Source: Parerythrobacter lutipelagi (GTDB lineage Bacteria > Pseudomonadota > Alphaproteobacteria > Sphingomonadales > Sphingomonadaceae). From it: DNA of 64,000 bases. The translations under genes were made by a program, and so were the position numbers. How positions within the stretch are numbered: the stretch's first letter is position 1; the number at the start of each line of letters is the position of its first letter. The notes under the pieces were generated by a model. It saw only the letters and a list, made by a program, of their open reading frames with translations. It made no database searches and was not told the origin of the DNA. Location of the stretch: contig NZ_SKCJ01000001.1 of the NCBI RefSeq assembly GCF_005434975.1, positions 372,001 to 436,000 on the forward strand, in the 5' to 3' direction. This document shows, piece by piece, positions 62,635 through 64,000 of this stretch.

Positions 62635-63545
62635 TGAACAAAGACCATTCAGCAGCCTGGGGTGATTTCTGGGCCGACAATGCGGAGAGCGGCGGTGGCG
62701 GCTGTCTGCCTTCGGCCTGGCAAGGCATTGATGGCGCACAACAAGCCGCTTGGCGCAAATTCGCTCAAGACCTTCCGCGCAAGACACGCCTGCTCGATAT
62801 CGCGACGGGTGATGGCCGAGTGATGGGCTGGCTGCTTAAAAGCCGCAAGGACCTCAAACCGGTCGGTTGCGATCTGGCGGCGACGCTACCCTCGCCTCCG
62901 TCCGGAACCAAGGTCCGCGGCGGCGTGGCGATGGAAGAGTTACCGTATCAAGATGACGCATTCGGTGCCGTGACGAGCCAGTTCGGTTTTGAATATGGCC
63001 AGACGGGCGCGGCAGCGGCGGAGATTGCCCGGATCCTCAAACCCGGAGGTGTCGTCGGATTGATGACGCACCGGATCGATGGCCCGATCCTGGCGCACAA
63101 TCTCGCCCGCCGGGAACAGATCAATTGGGTGTTTGAACAGGAAGGCCTGATGGAACTGGCGAAGCGGAGCCTAGCCTTGCGGGCAGGCGGCCTTGCCACG
63201 ATTCCGTCGAAGATTCTTCAGGCCCCTCAGATTGGTGCCGGGAAGTTCGGGCGCGGCTCAGCGGCGTGGGAGATTTCCGAAGCGATCCTGCAATCGCTGC
63301 AGTTTGGCAAGCGGGACCGACCGCAAAACGTGGCACGGTTGCTTGATACCATCAGGGCCAAAGCGCAGAACGAGCTTGGCCGGATCGCCTCGCTTGAGGC
63401 CGCCTGCCAGACGACCGGCAATGCCGAGCGTTTTCTGGCGGATGTATCATCTGCCGGGCTTCGGCAGTTGTCGGTTGAGCCGCTTGCAGAGCGTTCAGGG
63501 AACGCCGCCTTTGCGGACTTCCGCTTGTTGCAACACGCGGCCTGA
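62634..63545 (+). CDS. Class I SAM-dependent methyltransferase
   Basis: 303 residues. Motif I LLDIATGDGRVMGWLL, the acidic loop VGCDLAA, motif IV-like AVTSQFGFEYGQ and the ARILKPGGVVGLMTH motif are Methyltransf_11 features. Its target is not evident. ATG joined to the upstream stop as TGATG, so it belongs with the oxygenase pair. Confidence 0.88.
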   Translation: MNKDHSAAWGDFWADNAESGGGGCLPSAWQGIDGAQQAAWRKFAQDLPRKTRLLDIATGDGRVMGWLLKSRKDLKPVGCDLAATLPSPPSGTKVRGGVAMEELPYQDDAFGAVTSQFGFEYGQTGAAAAEIARILKPGGVVGLMTHRIDGPILAHNLARREQINWVFEQEGLMELAKRSLALRAGGLATIPSKILQAPQIGAGKFGRGSAAWEISEAILQSLQFGKRDRPQNVARLLDTIRAKAQNELGRIASLEAACQTTGNAERFLADVSSAGLRQLSVEPLAERSGNAAFADFRLLQHAA

Positions 63546-63619
63546 GCAAACCTTCGATGCACGGGGCGCTTGAGGCACCCGCTTGTTCGCTCCCGCCATG
63601 AAGATGGGGCTCCATAGAG

Positions 63620-63657
63620 AAAGGGCGACGGATCCGAAGATCCGCCGCCCTTTCCTT
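63620..63657 (+). terminator. Strong bidirectional terminator
   Basis: AAAGGGCGACGGATC (63620-63634), loop CGAA, GATCCGCCGCCCTTT (63639-63653): 14 of 15 pairs match, followed by CCTTTT on the plus side and CTC on the minus side. It separates the methyltransferase and the TonB receptor. Confidence 0.88.
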
Positions 63658-63682
63658 TTAGCTGCTTTGCAGCGGTTGCGTC

Positions 63683-64000
63683 TTAGAACTTGACGCTGAC
63701 CGATGCGAAGAAGTCACGGCCAAGCACGTCGTAAGTGCTTGGGTAGGTGTTGGCCTGCTCTTGGTTATCACCAATAAGCGTTCCGTTGTTGGTGCTCGAG
63801 ACCTGGATGCCATTAAACGTTGGCGTCTGCGGCAGTGTGTCGAACAGGTTGTTGACACCGAATGCCACGGTCAAGTTCTCGCTCGCTTCGAACGAGAAAG
63901 TCAGATCGAGCAGGTCGTATGCCGGAATACGCTCGACACCATTGAAGGCTGCAAAGTCGATCGTATCTTCGTCATCGTCGATACCGGACAGGTGACGCCA
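63683..64000 (-). CDS. TonB-dependent receptor, C-terminal end, cut by window
   Basis: About 105 codons are visible and the frame is open to the window edge. The late barrel motif NLTVAFGVNNLFDTLPQTP and the last strand GRDFFASVSVKF ending in Phe are the hallmark of TonB-dependent receptors. The plug and ligand are not visible, so the substrate cannot be told. Confidence 0.93.
   Translation of the reverse strand, partial: WRHLSGIDDDEDTIDFAAFNGVERIPAYDLLDLTFSFEASENLTVAFGVNNLFDTLPQTPTFNGIQVSSTNNGTLIGDNQEQANTYPSTYDVLGRDFFASVSVKF

Overview
The window looks like a piece of an alphaproteobacterial chromosome, most probably Sphingomonadales and plausibly Erythrobacteraceae. This is inferred from moderately high GC, the mraZ-rsmH-ftsL-ftsI-murE-murF order, the argS-SPOR-nagZ-scpA-scpB-tatABC order, many TonB/TamAB-type outer membrane components, and the protein flavour. 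No rRNA, tRNA, CRISPR array, insertion sequence or prophage block was seen. Coding density is very high. Genes in operons are often joined by 1-4 nt stop/start overlaps (ATGA, GTGA, TGATG), which suggests pervasive translational coupling.

Layout. 1-6.5 kb: start of the division and cell-wall (dcw) cluster on the minus strand (mraZ to murF, murF cut by the window edge), with a control region carrying three GGGAAA repeats at helical spacing. 6.5-9.1 kb: two unknown membrane proteins, a cysteine synthase and a 2Fe-2S ferredoxin. 9.2-18.7 kb: an AlkA-type glycosylase, S9 peptidase, SDR, DUF3298-like secreted protein, PhhB, CcmA/CcmB, an ExbD-like orphan, methionine aminopeptidase, leucyl aminopeptidase and an SH3 protein. 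18.7-21.8 kb: argC, then glnB-glnA behind a candidate sigma-54 promoter and ending in a strong terminator. 21.8-25 kb: HELCH metallopeptidase-like protein, GH24 lysozyme, a repeat-bearing secreted protein and a fasciclin lipoprotein. 25-32.2 kb: tamB, tamA and bpt. 32.3-36.8 kb: threonine dehydratase, a beta-hydroxyacid dehydrogenase, an amidohydrolase and a tiny secreted glycine/aspartate-rich protein. 37-44.2 kb: Tat translocase, ScpAB, NagZ, SPOR protein, ArgS and a lipoprotein.

44.3-49.1 kb: ispH-thrB-rnhA, DUF1508, a FAD oxidoreductase and an alpha/beta hydrolase. 49.2-56.5 kb: a Flp/Tad pilus assembly operon, cpaA-cpaB-cpaC-cpaD-cpaE-tadB-tadC. It has no cpaF/tadA ATPase and no pilin gene in place; a strong RNA hairpin sits where cpaF would be expected. 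56.6-60 kb: a beta-oxidation-like set (thiolase, SDR, crotonase) with a MarR regulator that has a palindromic operator next to its own start. 60.2-63.5 kb: a coupled three-gene operon of two different 2-oxoglutarate/Fe(II) oxygenases (one fused to TPRs) and a SAM methyltransferase. It faces the 3' end of a TonB-dependent receptor and is the best candidate here for an undescribed modification system.

All assignments come from reading motifs by eye; no database search was run. Start codons were chosen from motif alignment, Shine-Dalgarno-like sequence and overlap with the upstream stop.
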